A stretch of 64,000 nucleotides of DNA from positions 1,957,501-2,021,500 of the forward strand of contig CM069613.1 in NCBI GenBank assembly GCA_035771175.1, given 5' to 3'. The position numbers were made by a program, and so were the translations under genes. Origin of the DNA: Paratinospora sagittata (lineage: Eukaryota; Streptophyta; Magnoliopsida; Ranunculales; Menispermaceae). This document shows positions 13,601 through 26,751 of the stretch, one piece after another; the first letter of the stretch is position 1; every line of letters starts with the position of its first letter. The notes below the pieces were generated by a model that did no database searches, was not told where the DNA came from, and saw nothing but the letters and a program-made list of their open reading frames with translations.

Positions 13601-16600
13601 CTAGCACAAGATGGAATGGAATTAACACAATGAAGGCAAGCACCTGAATTAGATAGCCCAGCTTTCAATGAATTTGACCGTCGATGTTGGCTCATTGCCA
13701 GTAATACAGCATCCTCAACCTTCAAGAAAATAACAAAGCATTACTACTGATTAAAGAGAGTAGAAAACATTAAAATGAGTTCAAGATTGAATCCATCAGA
13801 GATGGATTGGATTTGTTCAACAAAGATTTGAAACCTTTGGGGGAACACTTCAAAATTAGAGTGAGAAAAAAATGACATGGAGGTTGTGAAAAACATGTAT
13901 GATGGCAATATGGCACGGCAGGGTTCATGACTAAGGATCTACCCAAACGTAGGCTCCTTAACATATTTACATGAGAATTCACCCGAGGGAAGAAGCATTA
14001 ATATAATCATATTGATATACCTTTCTGAGTATGGTACATGCCTAAATATTACTCTTAAGCAACTACAAGAAGAACCCATTCTATAGCCTAAGGATTCTCT
14101 TCTCATAAAATAAAACACTCATGGAACCTTGATATGCTAAAATAGAAAATCTAAAAAAAGAGAGGCACATGAAGGTTAGCATATAAAATTCTTAGATTAA
14201 GAAGAAAACACTAGACATAATCTAGGGGGTATTGATCTTTCTAATTAGAATTGGGCTTCTTCTTGTCCTCTTGGATATTAATGGTGCAAGTGCAAAATTG
14301 ACATAGTCCATACTCCGCACGTCTTGGGCCCTACATCAACCGGATTCAACTGTGGGTGCATGTCTAGAGGTTGAACGCATTCATTCTCAAATTATAGAAT
14401 ATGAGGACTCTTGGATCCAGGTACTTGGACATATTCATTCCCAGCCCTATATTCTTTCTTTTTCTCGCCTTTCTTTTCTCCTTTGCTTCTGTTTTTAGTA
14501 CCAAAGTTCTTTTTCTTTGTTTTCTCTTCTTTTCCCCTTCCTTCATCTTTATCTTTATCTTTTATCTTTGACAATTTTACTCTTCATATTCTTTTTTTAA
14601 TCTTTCTATTTTTCTTTCCTTTTCTCTTTATTGCATTATCACCTATTAATCCTTGCATTCTCACTCTATGTATAGTGATGCATTCCTTACTACTCAATCA
14701 AGAAATAATGTTTTTAGTTGACAAAAAAGAGACTTTTTTTTATGTTTTGTCTTTTTTGTGCTTGAGAGCCATGTGACCATGTCCACCCGGTGCATTGCGT
14801 GTGTGCCAGGGAGGCAGAGAGAACTCTCATAATTTCCTCAACATAATGATAAATGTCCATGGAAAACTAATTAAGCACACAGCTGCATTGTGAAACTCTA
14901 TGCCCAAAATAAATAATTGAAACGAGAAAATGAGGCTAAACATGCAGACTGTCACAGCACAATGGAAGATAAAAAACATTGCAGAAACCTTTAGTGAAGC
15001 TAATTCACGCAGGCCTTTCTCAACTAAAAGCATGCTTTCAATGTTTTCCTCTCCAGAAAGGTCATTCAAGTCACATATAACTCTATCCCTGTCCTCGAAA
15101 TCAGAATTATCTGTGGAATAAATTGATGGAACAAAGACAAATAGTTAAAGCAATGTGGATGTACTTGTCAGCATCAAGAAAGAAAATGTGGTAAAAGACA
15201 ACATAAACATCATAGGAATTTTCACATTCAATTGATATTGGAATGTTTATGAGAGGAGTCATGAATACTACTAACGGAGGACTAACCTATAGAGTTCTCC
15301 TCTTTGGCTTTCAGTCCAGCACATAACACAACTTCAACTGGATCAGGGGCTAAGGAAGACCAAAACTCATACTTAGGTCCCGCAATCTCCGGATGAATAT
15401 CTGCATCATAAAGGATATCTTGAGGTTTCAATTAGGTTCAGTTGCTAGCATGCATTTGACGGCTAAAGATCCCAATTGTACTATTATACTACTTAGGTAT
15501 ATTTCAAATTTTCAACAAATTATAGTATAGAGGAAAATCGACTCAATGATGAATGATAGTATGATACTAACTTACTAAGTGAATATGCATACAGAATCAG
15601 TGAAACATTCCAGGTATTAGTCTTAAGCAGACTTACTATTTGTATCATAGATGTTAAACTCGAATGAGTACTTGTGTCTTTTAAGAAAAGAAATACATCA
15701 TTACCATGTTGAACGCATAAATTCCAATATCGAGCAAGCCAACATCTCTTGAGAACCGTCTCTTCCTGAGATAATGATGTATTTAAATCATCGATATATA
15801 TAAAGCACAGAGAAACAAATCACTGTCATAACCTAATAATTGAATACAAACCATCTCTTCCTTGGTCAACATCATTCTCTTTGCCATTGTTCGAAGAGAT
15901 CTAATTTCAGATTCAGTTTCATGGATCTGACCAAGAGTAGGAGTTGCATCACTTCTACCAGTCTAACTCAAAAGCATAGAAATGTCAACAAATGTCAAAC
16001 AATGGGCAGCCATGTACAATTTACAACAACTTGACATCATGGATAAATAAAGAGAATTTATCATGCATGACAAGAGTTCTCAATACCTCTGCTTCCAAAC
16101 ATACAGATGCATTATCCTCATTTCTTATATCATGCATTTGTGGAGAAGCTTTAGTATAGACCTGTCATATAGATCCCATAAATAGCAAGTACACTTCAAA
16201 TAAAATGAACATTTTTGTGAGACTTCACAATACAAATCATAATCCATTGGAGAGAATGTCTTATGAGTATTAGCCGTTATATGAACTCAACTTAGGCATA
16301 AAAAAGTAGGGTACTGTAACTAAGGGCAAAAGGAATAGATACAACAAATGTCCTCCATTGAAGAGGACTATTATTAATTCTCACCATTTTTGTTTCTTAT
16401 TCTGTTTAAGTAGTTTAGCCAATGTTTTGTTAACCCAAGATAGAATAATTATTGCTTTAAAATTTTCAATTTATTTATACAACAAGAATTTGAAACAAGG
16501 GAGGGCGACTCGCTGATTTTTTATGGGCACAAGCACCCAGGAAATTCAATCTTGTGGTTTTACATTCTCCTGGCCGACCATTACATCATCTAGTCTGGAC

Positions 16601-19600
16601 CTCTCTGCCTTTCTGCCAATCTAGGCAGGGTACTCGAAGGGAAGAAATGTGAAAGTCAAAAAAAATAGTTAAAGAACAACAAAAATGCTGTGGGCACACT
16701 GACAATTCAACCATGAACATGTAACAGGTTGGGCCACTTAGCCAAAGCCTTGACCCAACCCAATTATCAGTCCCCTGGGAGAGGTAGAAAGGCTATTATC
16801 GATCCACCGTGCACTATATGAGAGGATGTAGTGAAGTAATACAGGCTTATAGTTTGAACATATAAAGAAAAGTTGTGACTTGCGGAAAGGAGAGAACTCT
16901 AACAGTTCAATGTTCCTATTTAGTAGACATTGCCATTGGCAAAAACTGATTGAATCCATAAAAATGAGAAGATGGGTGGGCTAAGGTTTGGTGGGTTCTT
17001 CTTGGCCCTACCACGGCTCCATATCATAGTGTTCTACTGCAACCATCATACAAATTAGGAAACATAATGCTTGTTTTTTGCCTTTGTCATCCTTCACCTG
17101 TACAGTTGTACTGTACATTATGGATTCCACCATATGGAACCCCACAATTGAATGACAACTCTTCACCGCTAGGGAATTGAAACTGAAAATGTTCGAAGGT
17201 TTGGGATTTTTTTCCTGATGGTATGATCATTCTTCTTTTTTGTTACTTGTTTCTCCTTTATCACTCTTGAGACCATAAAATGAATTGAACACAAAAGATG
17301 GTTATCCTTGATAAACATGCAATTTTGCAAAGACAAGGAAAGTATGATCCATCTCTCCATTTTCCTGGGTTTGAGAATATTAGGGGAGCAAAATATCAAA
17401 AGGTAATAATAAAAGTTAAAAAGACTCAAGATGTCTATCCAGGACAGGCAAAACCATCACAAATCATGTTTCCATCTTGAAGAACTTTTATAAAATCAAA
17501 GATAAAAACTGTAGCAGAAAATGAGAAGATATTATTTTTTGTTGTAGAAAGTCTGTAAAAGAGTCCGTAAATTTCATTCGCTGAATACCATTTGGCTTCA
17601 AAAATGGTCAACTCTGTAAACATTCAAATCACTAATATAATTAACAAATAGGAATGGAACAAACATAAACATGTTTGTAACTGCAAGTCTGCAAGTAGAT
17701 GCCCAAACATTTTACTTTTACTTGGTTGTAAAACAAAGCATCACATGATGCTTACCTTCACTTCTCTTTTACATTACCCCTAGGGAAGTGTAAGATCTAA
17801 GAACTTCTTGACATTTTGGTGTATGTCGGATTGACAAGCTTCTCAGACGATAGGAGAACTTGGAGAGGAACCCCTTCCTCAAAGTCCGTTTTTGTCTTTT
17901 TTAATTGACAAACCATCATTCCCACCCTTCACCGCTGACTCCCTCGTTTAGAAAGCTAAAGTGCCTTCAAAAGTTAAGTCTTGGGTTGGTTTTTCGCTCT
18001 AGGGAAGTTAAACACAAATGTTGTATAGTGAAGGACGTAGAATAGATGAATTTCTTCTCATTGATGCATTTTATATGAGGACGGGGAATTGTTTGAACAT
18101 CTCTTCCTGTTTTGCTCTTTTACAGTCAAAATTTGGAACAAATGGTGTTCTCCCATGAATAAGCTTTTTATTAGGCCGAGGAATCTAACTTTTCTGATTG
18201 GTTTTCATTGAACGGAAGGAATCTCATAGTATGTTAGCAGTCAATGAAGATTTATTATTAGGGGTGTTATATGGTGCATTTAGTTAGAAAGAAATCAAAG
18301 TATCCTTAGGGAGGATTACTGTAGTGTTGACACAATTTGGGACTTGGGAGGACGTGTTGTATTTAGCCTCATGGTCCTCATCATGGGTAGCTAACAGTTC
18401 TTCTTCTAGAGGTTGTGGTCTAAATGAGTGATTAAGGTGTTGAGAAAACATTGTGCTTAGTGTTGCCTAACCTCTTGGGGTGATCTTCTTGCTACCCCTG
18501 GGCTTCAGTGTTATGTTACTTTCCCTTCTTTGTTAATATAATATATTCTCTAGTTTCCTATAAAAAAAATTAAAAAAAAAGCATATATGTCCATGACCAT
18601 AAAAGCATATAGAATCAAGCAACCAAGCCATCCAAGTGTTTACAAGAGATTGTTGGACTCGTATACCTCTTGCTGCCTTTGAGATGCCTCCTTCCTACAT
18701 AGTAAAACGAAAACCGTTATACTTAGGAAATATTTGCAGTTACTGAAAATATTTAAAGACGAAAGTGCAAGCACTAACTTCAGTGCTGGCCTACTTAATC
18801 TCAAGGGCGCATGTTCTCCAGTAGAGAAAACCTGCAAGGACGAGAGTATGTCATAAATATGTAAACTCTTTCTTTTTCTTTTCTTTTTTTCAAAAAAAAA
18901 AAGAGCACAAATGTTAGGAAAAAAATATTTTAGTCTTCATTGAGGAAAAATGCAACAAGGTCAAGAGAGAAATCACTTGTAAACCCATAGAAGTGTGTAA
19001 GAAATAAAAAATATATAAAAGACCCCTGGATTTAGAGCTTAATTCAGACTTTACATATAGGCAACAAGTTAGAGTTTGTAAGCTGTATTAAATCCCTTTG
19101 AAAAAGAAAGGAAAAAAAAATATATTAAATCAATTTCACAAGTATTTAAGCCCAATAGTTCAAAACATCAAATCGTCAGTACTAGTAATCAATCTCCCAA
19201 TATGCACTTTAAGTTCAACTACAAAAACCATTTATGGAATAGAATGTCGGTCATTTGGCAATGGAAAATAAATAAAACGATATTACTATATGTTTAATTT
19301 TAGGATTCTAATTATTATTTATTTTTAGGAAGATGTTATTCTTGTTTGGACTCTGGTTGTTTTTATCTTAGTAGGATTTATTTTTTTTGACGTCAGGGGT
19401 ATCGGAGGGCCCACCACCACTACTCCCCTGGGGGACATCCACAAACACCTAAGGACGTTGTGGTATGAGTGGGGAGGTTCGAACTCAGGATCTATTCTAT
19501 AGTAGAACCTTATGCCCCTCAACTCCACCACTTGCCCAACCTAATGTTGGGTTATAGTAGGAATCAAATAGATTTATGGATTGCTATAAATAATTGGTTT

Positions 19601-22600
19601 TAATAGAGCTGTAATTTGAATGTCGACTTAGCTGAGCAAAAAGGAGGAAGCAAATTCATGTAGCTAACCCTATGTAGTTGGAAAAAGGCTTAGTTGAGTA
19701 GTTGAGTATATATATATATATATAAATGTGTGTTGAATTCATAGATAAGCAACTACTTTTGGTTTTGGTTTGTAACAAAAGAAAAGATAAATTAGATGAA
19801 AAGTTTAAGATATATCTTTTACAACCTCTTTAAAATATTTTTACAAATTATTGAAAAGCTCTTAAAATTTTAAAAATTACCAAGAAGCCCTACTGCCTTC
19901 CCAGAACCACCTAGGCAATTTGGCATTAAAATGCCTAGGCAATGGCCTAGTCGATGCCTTGACAACATTGGGTAAACGCTTCAATGGCACATCACATGTT
20001 GTCAAGTGGATCCATCCACTCTAGCAGCTTCCAATCAACACCTTGGCATGCCCCAACATCTTGTTGGGTTTTTTTCAACCCCAATCGATCAATCCAATAC
20101 GCAGTGGAAACATTCAAATAATGAAATTAAGCAATCACATAACCAATTTAACGTGGTTCGGCCAATCGATGCCTACGTCCACGGGTGGAGAGATCAATTA
20201 TACATTTGTACCGAGAAGATTACAATACAAGAAGGCCATCCTTCGGCACTCACCTCTTGTCACACACTCAGTCACTTATAATCTCCCAGCCTATAACTTG
20301 TTACTCAACCATTCTACCACACTTCAATCTGATCTACCCATCCCATATTTATAATAAATATTAGACAAACTTCTAATATCACCCAAACACTAAAATTAGA
20401 CATCTATTACAATTGAAAATCCCCCAAAATTAGAAACCTACCCAAACTAACATACTTTCTATTTTAATTATTAGACTCCTAATCAACTTGGACACTTCCT
20501 ATTTGACATACACTCAAATTAGACACTTTCTATTTGAGTTCGAACCAAAATTTCAACACATCTTGAGTAACCTAGGTGTGCCTTAACATCTTGAGTAGCA
20601 AACTAGATTGATTTGCTTGAGCACTTAGAATTAATAACATTTTTTTATAAGAAACAGTAAATTTATATTACTATAAAAGAGGACAAAGAGTCCTAGAAAC
20701 TATTAATAATTTTATGAAATGCAATATAGAAAAGATGGAGTCCCACAATCCACTAACAATTATACAATTTAAGAAACAAAGTACGTGTACACTAGCATTG
20801 CACCTTCTCAAGTATATTTTTGTTTTCTTCTTGAAACGCGTGAGCTACAATAGTGAAGATAAAATCTCACAATAAGTGACTTTATAAAGAAATCATTGAG
20901 TTTACTTGTTGATTTATGTTGATTATTGACTGATGATTTTTCTATCATCATATAGAAGTAGCATGATTCAATGGTAAATCTTATCAAACATGAGAATGAT
21001 GTACCTCATCTTGAAGAACAAAAGAACTACGATCATGGCCAATGTCCCGCATAGTCAAAGTCTCCATGTCGAAGGACATCCTACTGACAAATTAAACACT
21101 TCATTGCCAAGTCAATATATAATTGGACAAAAAACTGGTTTGAGAGAGATGAATTAAGCATCCATTCATTTAGCATGAAGCTTATCAAAGAAAAAAACTC
21201 TAGGCTACAAGACATTTGAATTCAATGGTGAAAGCAGTAAGAGACGTGAAGATATTTGCAATACAATGGTATAAAAGAGGCAAGCCAATGCAATTACAAA
21301 AAGGGGTACTTATTAAACATGAGCCAGAGTTATAGACAGCCCAAGAAAGTAGCATACAAAGAACAAACAACATTAACATGGATGAGTGAAAATAAAGATA
21401 TTATGCAAGTTTCAATCATTAGGTGTGCCATCAATTGGTGAATGGTGATATCATAAGTAAAAGTTGATTGAGGTGGTTCATCCATATAAGAAATTACCAA
21501 ATGAAGAGACTACTAACTAGTGCCATGGTGCAAGTTAGAAGTGCATTAGGAAAACCAAAATTAACCTTCATTGAAATTATTAGAGCTCAGACATACCTTT
21601 TGTCTCTTTGGCTATAGCTCTCCTTTCGAACTTCTCTAGGAGTCTCCTTCCGAACATCTACAGGAGTCTCAGCTACAGAAGAGGAAGGCCTTAATGTTAT
21701 TGGAACAGTAGGTGGTACCATAGCAACCGTCTTGACTGCTAAAGATGGCCGGGTTGACAATGTAGAACGAGCAGATAGTGGTTGTTCATTGTTGTTGCGA
21801 CCTAACTAATAGAAACAAATGGAAGCTTCAGTGAGTCTTGTATCATGAATGGGTATAATACCAGAAGGAAAGAACTAAGTATTGGTCACCACTCCAATGC
21901 AAAAAGAAGATGGAGATTGTTATTCTTGAGCATAACTACAAAAACCATTTACGTGTAAAAAGATTAAAACAATAATGCAGGCTTGGTGGTGACCCTAGCC
22001 AGAGTGTTAATGAAGCAAATTGACAGGATAAATTTCTTTAGTGCAGCGGAATTACCAAACGGTCGGCTTATCCCATAGCAAACAGCCACAAGCACTGTAA
22101 AATAATTTGCTTCGAAGTTTAGCAAAATGTATGCACTTGGTTACTTTAAATTTTAATGCAGAACACGAAAACCCCGGAAACAAGACTAACAGACAAATAC
22201 AAAAGCTTGCCAGTTTCATAAATTTCTTATTTTCCAAGGTACTCCGCATGGTGCCGACTCCTTTAGAATTATCAACTGCCCCACTATAGCTGCCCGCTTT
22301 AATCATATATAACAACCGATGCATGGAATATTGGAATTTAGACTTTGTTCTAATACCAAAAAGGACCTAAATGACCATAGACATTGAAGGGTCCAGGAGA
22401 TAAGTCCCAATTCTAGAGTGGTTGGCTCTATAACAGTGCATCAACTCCTTTGGTATTGCAATCAACTACCACACCTATTGCAGTTAATAACTGATGAAAG
22501 GTATTTAGATTTGAAGAATGTTCTCCGACCGGTGGTCATGCCAAGAAGGAACGTAAAAGAATGTAGAAGTTGGTAGGTCCAGAATATGATGGGATACATA

Positions 22601-23158
22601 ATCACTACTACTGGCTCCCACATTCTGTTCATTTTTTTTTTTTTTTTTAAGTTCCTGCTTTCAGTATAAAACATAATGCCGTTATTCTCGAAAAAGCTAC
22701 AACGGCATCCAGGTATAACTAAATTGAAGCCATGCAAATGAAAACATAGTGAACATTAATTCTTCCCACAGAAACATCTCAATCAGAAAAGCAACCAAAA
22801 ATAAACAGATTACCGCTGGTGACCGAGGTCTTATTGGATTCGCCCTTCCAGACGCAATCCCGGTGCTCACTATCGGATTCAAAGGACTGTGATCGAACGA
22901 AAGATCATCGTCGTCGTCGTCGTCGTCGTCGTCATCGTCATTATCGGTCTGTTGATTCGCCATTACTTGCGCAAGCCTCTGAGCCGCAGCTTTCGCCGCT
23001 TGATTCTGATTCCTTCTGAAGTTCGTCACGCCGGACGATCCCGATCGTACGTGCCGATGCATCGGAGACATCATCGGAGAAGAAGGAGCTCCGGATACGC
23101 TACTTGCATTGCTTTTCTGCCGAACATACAGCGGATTCCTCAGTCCCGTTCGATCCAT
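10605..23158 (-). CDS. SCD2: SCD2-like coiled-coil protein (stomatal cytokinesis defective 2 family)
   Basis: Fifteen coding exons on the minus strand join in phase to 534 codons plus TGA: 22814-23158, 21597-21805, 21005-21083, 18779-18831, 18667-18694, 16087-16161, 15852-15962, 15705-15765, 15287-15400, 14989-15110, 13644-13719, 13213-13254, 12885-12925, 12302-12428, 10605-10726. The start ATG ([14 protein letters not shown]) is the first ATG in frame. Family landmarks in order are [35 protein letters not shown], a 12-residue Asp run, [87 protein letters not shown] and [23 protein letters not shown]2 works with SCD1 in clathrin-dependent traffic, exocytosis and cytokinesis at the plasma membrane and cell plate. 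The middle is odd: after SSFVLQDE the chain goes straight to [18 protein letters not shown] and KEASQRQQE, so roughly 40 residues of the usual coiled coil seem absent. Confidence 0.92.
11520..11660. repeat. Tandem repeat, about 47-bp unit, 2.7 copies
   Basis: GATCATGAGCTCAATTATTA followed by TGAAATATATGATA-type sequence occurs at about 11,520, 11,566 and 11,614, the third copy truncated. It lies in the last intron of the SCD2-like gene. Confidence 0.7.
12000..12026 (+). repeat. Poly(G) tract of 27 bases
   Basis: An uninterrupted run of G sits in the last intron of the SCD2-like gene, giving a C run in the transcript. On the plus strand it could form a G-quadruplex. Its exact length is likely to be unreliable. 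Confidence 0.85.
19380..19560 (+). repeat. Dispersed repeat with box B-like GGTTCGAACTC
   Basis: GGTTCGAACTC at 19,476-19,486 fits the pol III box B consensus. It is embedded in a GC-richer island (GGGCCCACCACCACTACTCC) unlike its AT-rich surroundings. It is probably a SINE-derived fragment in intron 3 of the SCD2-like gene; no full tRNA fold is visible. Confidence 0.4.
19655..19730 (+). repeat. SINE-like core repeat (copy 4) with (TA)n tail
   Basis: It reads AATTCATGTAGCTAACCCTA, then TGTAGTTGGAAAAAGGCTTA and GTTGAGTAGTTGAG, ending in a TA run. It is the same core as copies at 2.1, 5.5, 6.2 and 56.7 kb. Confidence 0.55.
20062..20558. mobile_element. Solo LTR, 497 bp, with 5-bp target duplication CATCT
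   Basis: The segment begins TGTTGGG and ends TTTCAACA, the usual TG...CA ends with a short TGTTG/CAACA inverted repeat. It is flanked by CATCT at 20,057-20,061 and 20,559-20,563. Inside is ACGTGGTTCGGCCAATCGAT followed by GCCTACGTCCACGGGTGG, a motif widespread in plant LTRs. No second LTR or internal domain is nearby, so unequal recombination has removed the rest. It sits in intron 3 of the SCD2-like gene, where the expected coiled-coil exon is missing. Confidence 0.85.
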
Positions 23159-23380
23159 CGCGAACAAAAAAAACCTAAACGATCCTCGATGAACCCAAGT
23201 TTTACGGTTCTACGAGCGAAATCCAGATAATTCCATTGTTTTTGGTTATTTGAGTCGAGGTCGAGAGCGTAATTTGCAGAGATTTACACGGTTTTTGAGG
23301 TTGCGATGAAGCTCAAATCGATCGAAGATTTCTAGTTTGAGGAAATTGGAGATGTTTTTGTGTTTCTTGTCTGTTGAGAG

Positions 23381-23390
23381 TTTCTCCCGC
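23381..23390 (+). promoter_or_regulatory. E2F-like motif upstream of SCD2-like gene
   Basis: TTTCTCCCGC lies about 225 bases upstream of the SCD2-like ATG. The identical decamer lies about 107 bases upstream of the RUK ATG. TCTCCCGCC-type sequences have been described as E2F sites in plants. Function here is inference. Confidence 0.3.
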
Positions 23391-23473
23391 CATTTGAGGC
23401 GGTTTCGAGGGACAAACCAGAAAGACCATAAAGGGGTAAAAGAGAAGCGTAACGGTCCCATAAAAATAATATG

Positions 23474-23513
23474 TTTTTTTTTTTTTTTTTTTTTTTTTTT
23501 GGGGGGGGGGGGG
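23474..23513 (+). repeat. T27 run followed by G13 run
   Basis: Twenty-seven T are followed directly by thirteen G, about 320 bases upstream of the SCD2-like start codon. This is a simple-sequence feature with unreliable length. Confidence 0.85.
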
Positions 23514-23646
23514 CAACAATAATATGTTAAAGACATGTATAATTATTGCAAATTAAAATAAAGATCTTGAAAAATAAAAATAAAAAATATATATAAAATA
23601 ATAAGTGAAAGACCTGTACAATACTACAGTTGTTGCAAATTAAAAT

Positions 23647-23649
<3 letters not shown>

Positions 23650-23706
<57 letters not shown>
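23650..23706. repeat. (TA)n microsatellite
   Basis: About 28 TA dinucleotides lie in the SCD2-like/RUK intergenic region. Sequence from here to about 25,300 is very AT-rich and shows no gene. Confidence 0.9.
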
Positions 23707-23707
<1 letters not shown>

Positions 23708-25309
23708 ATGCTATTGTAATAAAAATACTTAAAGATAAGTTAAGCTTTTTTTTCTATCCTACCCTTAAAAAACTTATCTTATTTTTATGTTTGAGAAATT
23801 AATTCAATTGTCAATAGAACTAAAATAGCAATTTAACAATTAACTATTTTTTAGTATTTTTGTATGAATTGTTTTCCTAATTTATCATGCTAATTTTTAA
23901 GTTTTACTCATAACTGCCTTCATTCTTATTTCTGAATGATTTTAATTATTTTGATCTATTAAAAGATAAAACATATATAATTCAATTTTAATAAAATTTA
24001 TTTTATTTTTATTATTTTTTAATAAAAATTATACGCAATGCAAGTGCACAAATACTTATATAAAATAATATGTTAAAGATTTTAAGATAGTAGTACTGGT
24101 CTCGAAATAAAGCTACGGTAAGTTAAAGGTTTGAAGATGATAATATTGATTTCATTAATAAGTTATAATATATTAAAGGTATAAAGATGATAATATTGGT
24201 TTCGTTAAAAGTTAATGTTGATAACTTTTTGTTAGATTTTAGCGCAAACATTAATTTTTTATTATATTAAAATATGGAATATGTATTTAAAAGTAATTAG
24301 GACTTTTTAAATATAAATAAGTGTTTTATGATCTAGTTGTATTTGAATAAGTAAATCATATTAGTGTAGAATAAGGAATCCTTGTTGGTCACGGTTTCTA
24401 AATATTGTGACTAGAAAGTTTATAGATATGACGTCCCTTATTGTTTATTGGTCGTCCCAACTAGTGAATAAGATATAGAAGAAGATAAAACTTGGTTGGA
24501 AAAACTTTGTAAAATAGTGTAGAGTTTATAACTTCTGCGGATATGCAGTTGGAGTTTTAATTTTTTCTTGAATATTATTTTTTTGTTACTCTTATTTACC
24601 AAAGTCTTAGATATGTGTATTATCTGGTGTAAAAATATTTGATGTATTTAATTCATTTGATGTACTTATTAATTGATAATAAGTTATTTTTATCCGTAGT
24701 TTTTTTCTTGATTTAAAATTTTTTTATGTATATCTTTGAGTTATGAGTGTTAATCTTTATTATTTTTTTCTTTATTGAATGTGTCAGATTATAATGTTTT
24801 GAGTGTTTTTCCAAACAACCATATATGCATATTGTTTCGGGGTATTAACATTTATATTTGAACTATACGTTAACTCTCGACAATGTGATTGCGTGATTGT
24901 TTTGATTTGACTATTCATTACATTGTTTCATAGTAGGACTACGATAGAAAATTGCATAACTATTCAAATTTTATGGATGGGTTTTAATAATTTGCAGATT
25001 ATTGTTATTAAAACTTGCAAAAATTTGCAATGTATTTCAAGTTATGTTTTTATATAACGTGCCGTGACACAATGTTAAATAATAAACTAAACAAGATCTT
25101 GAAAAAAAAAAAAAAACATAAAACAATCAATGAAACCAATATAATTATTATTTATATTGGTTTACGGGTAATTAATAAGCACAATATAATTATTATTTAT
25201 TATTCTTAAATTAGAAAATATTAAAATGACATTTATTTTGTACATCTAAAAAGTATATAATTACATCATTATTAATGTATAATTAGGTTACTTTAAATTA
25301 TGTACTAAC

Positions 25310-25872
25310 TGTTGGAAAAATCGATGGTTGCAAAGAAATAAATTCTACAAGGATAATTTCCCAAACTAAAAATACAATAAAGATAACACTAAAGATTTTA
25401 GCGTGAAAAACCCTCTAAAGATGAGGTAAAAACCACGGGACCCGTAGGCCGCTTAAAGACTTCTACTATAATATAATGGGATTACAAACTTCACCCTTAG
25501 ATGGATCTCTCACAAATATACACTAACTATGTATCTTCAATTTGTGGATAACACTTCATAAATTGGCTCACATTTTTTCTTCTCAAAGAAACTTTCTTTG
25601 AGGCTCTCTAGATCTTTCCTATTAGATTTCTGGAATTATATCTCTTTCAGATATATCGAATGAATTTTCAAGTTGAAGTTAATGTTCTATTTATAGAGCC
25701 ATTGAGGGCATTTTTATAATTTGTTGGACACCCCACGTGACCCATGCAGCCCATGCAACTTGCCCCGCGCGATTTTTGCTGTTGGCTGACATTTCATTCA
25801 GCCGCCCACTAAGAATGAATTCTTGAATTTTTGGCTGCCTACCAACCCACTATTTTGAGGTGGACCCCATCA
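25310..25872. mobile_element. Solo LTR, 563 bp, with 5-bp target duplication CTAAC
   Basis: It begins TGTTGGAAAAATCGATGG and ends GGACCCCATCA, with CTAAC on both sides (25,305-25,309 and 25,873-25,877). Inside is GCGTGAAAAACCCTCTAAAG followed by GTAAAAACCACGGGACCCG, a motif common in plant LTRs. It differs in sequence from the LTR at 20,062. No partner LTR is nearby. Confidence 0.8.
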
Positions 25873-25877
25873 CTAAC

Positions 25878-26650
25878 ACATAATTTAAGACAATTCCATA
25901 ATATATAAAAGTAATGTATACTTCACATTAAGGGTGTTCAAGAGTCGAGTTAGGTTGGATTAAGGTCAAATACTAATTCAACCCAATCAAAGTGGATAGT
26001 AAAATTTTGAAACCAACCCAACCCAATATGACCCTTAAACTCAACCCAACCCAAGGATTGGTTCGGGTTAATCTTCTTCAATGTATTGATTTTAAATTAT
26101 TATTTCATAAGTTTAATTTTTAGTCAAATATGAATATAAATATAATTTAAAATAATATTTTTATTAATGAGATTTTACATAATACAATAACAATAGGGCA
26201 CTCTAATAAATTTGTTAATTAAAAAAAAATATTCTTGATGAGTTGTTAATTCTTAACCCAACTTAATTCATTAGGTTATAGTTAATCGGGTTGGTCGATA
26301 AGATGAACATTTTGGCTTTACAAGTACAAAATAGGCGTTAAGGTAGCATTATTTTTTTAAATTTGTATAATAATATTTTAGCTGATACAGTTCCTTATAA
26401 GTTTTGCATGAGCAACTAATGATATTTTACAAGATTAGGGAGATTAATATTGTCTTGAATTACTAAAATAGAACAACACGCGATGCTCTCTTTAAATAAA
26501 TAAAAAAGAAGAGCGTCGTTTGATTTTCTTTTTTAATTACCGAAACAGGATATAATACAACTCATTATCCACTTTACAATTAACATTCATACTATTTATC
26601 TCGCTTTTACTATTTACGTTAAACGCGAATAATTATTGTCTAATAAAACG
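25878..26650. other. Intergenic AT-rich DNA upstream of RUK
   Basis: Simple AT-rich sequence with repeated AACCCAACC-like stretches (about 25,930-26,060). No gene or element with defined ends is seen. Confidence 0.5.
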
Positions 26651-26659
26651 TGGAGCGTG

Positions 26660-26667
26660 ACACGTGG
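26660..26667 (+). promoter_or_regulatory. G-box/ABRE-like ACACGTGG upstream of RUK
   Basis: ACACGTGG lies about 200 bases upstream of the RUK ATG. It contains the palindromic CACGTG core bound by plant bZIP and bHLH factors. No function is shown by sequence alone. Confidence 0.4.
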
Positions 26668-26751
26668 AATCATCTTGTGCGACGCTGGATCGACAACATT
26701 GTCCATCACACCATAGTAGTACTTTTTCATTTTCAATTTCTTCAAGCTACA

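Noticed and set aside
14411..14776. Phe/Leu/Ser-rich 121-residue plus-strand frame
   Set aside because: T/C-rich intron of the SCD2-like gene on the other strand. Hydrophobicity follows from base composition, with no homology or promoter.
19476..19486. Possible tRNA gene from GGTTCGAACTC
   Set aside because: No acceptor-stem pairing around it; treated as a dispersed repeat.
22889..23230. Plus-strand frame with Val/Ile run opposite the SCD2-like first exon
   Set aside because: It is the antisense of the Asp-run codons (GAC/GAT repeat) of the real exon.
25015..25209. Small plus-strand frame rich in Ile/Lys/Asn
   Set aside because: Very AT-rich intergenic DNA with an A run; no supporting signal.
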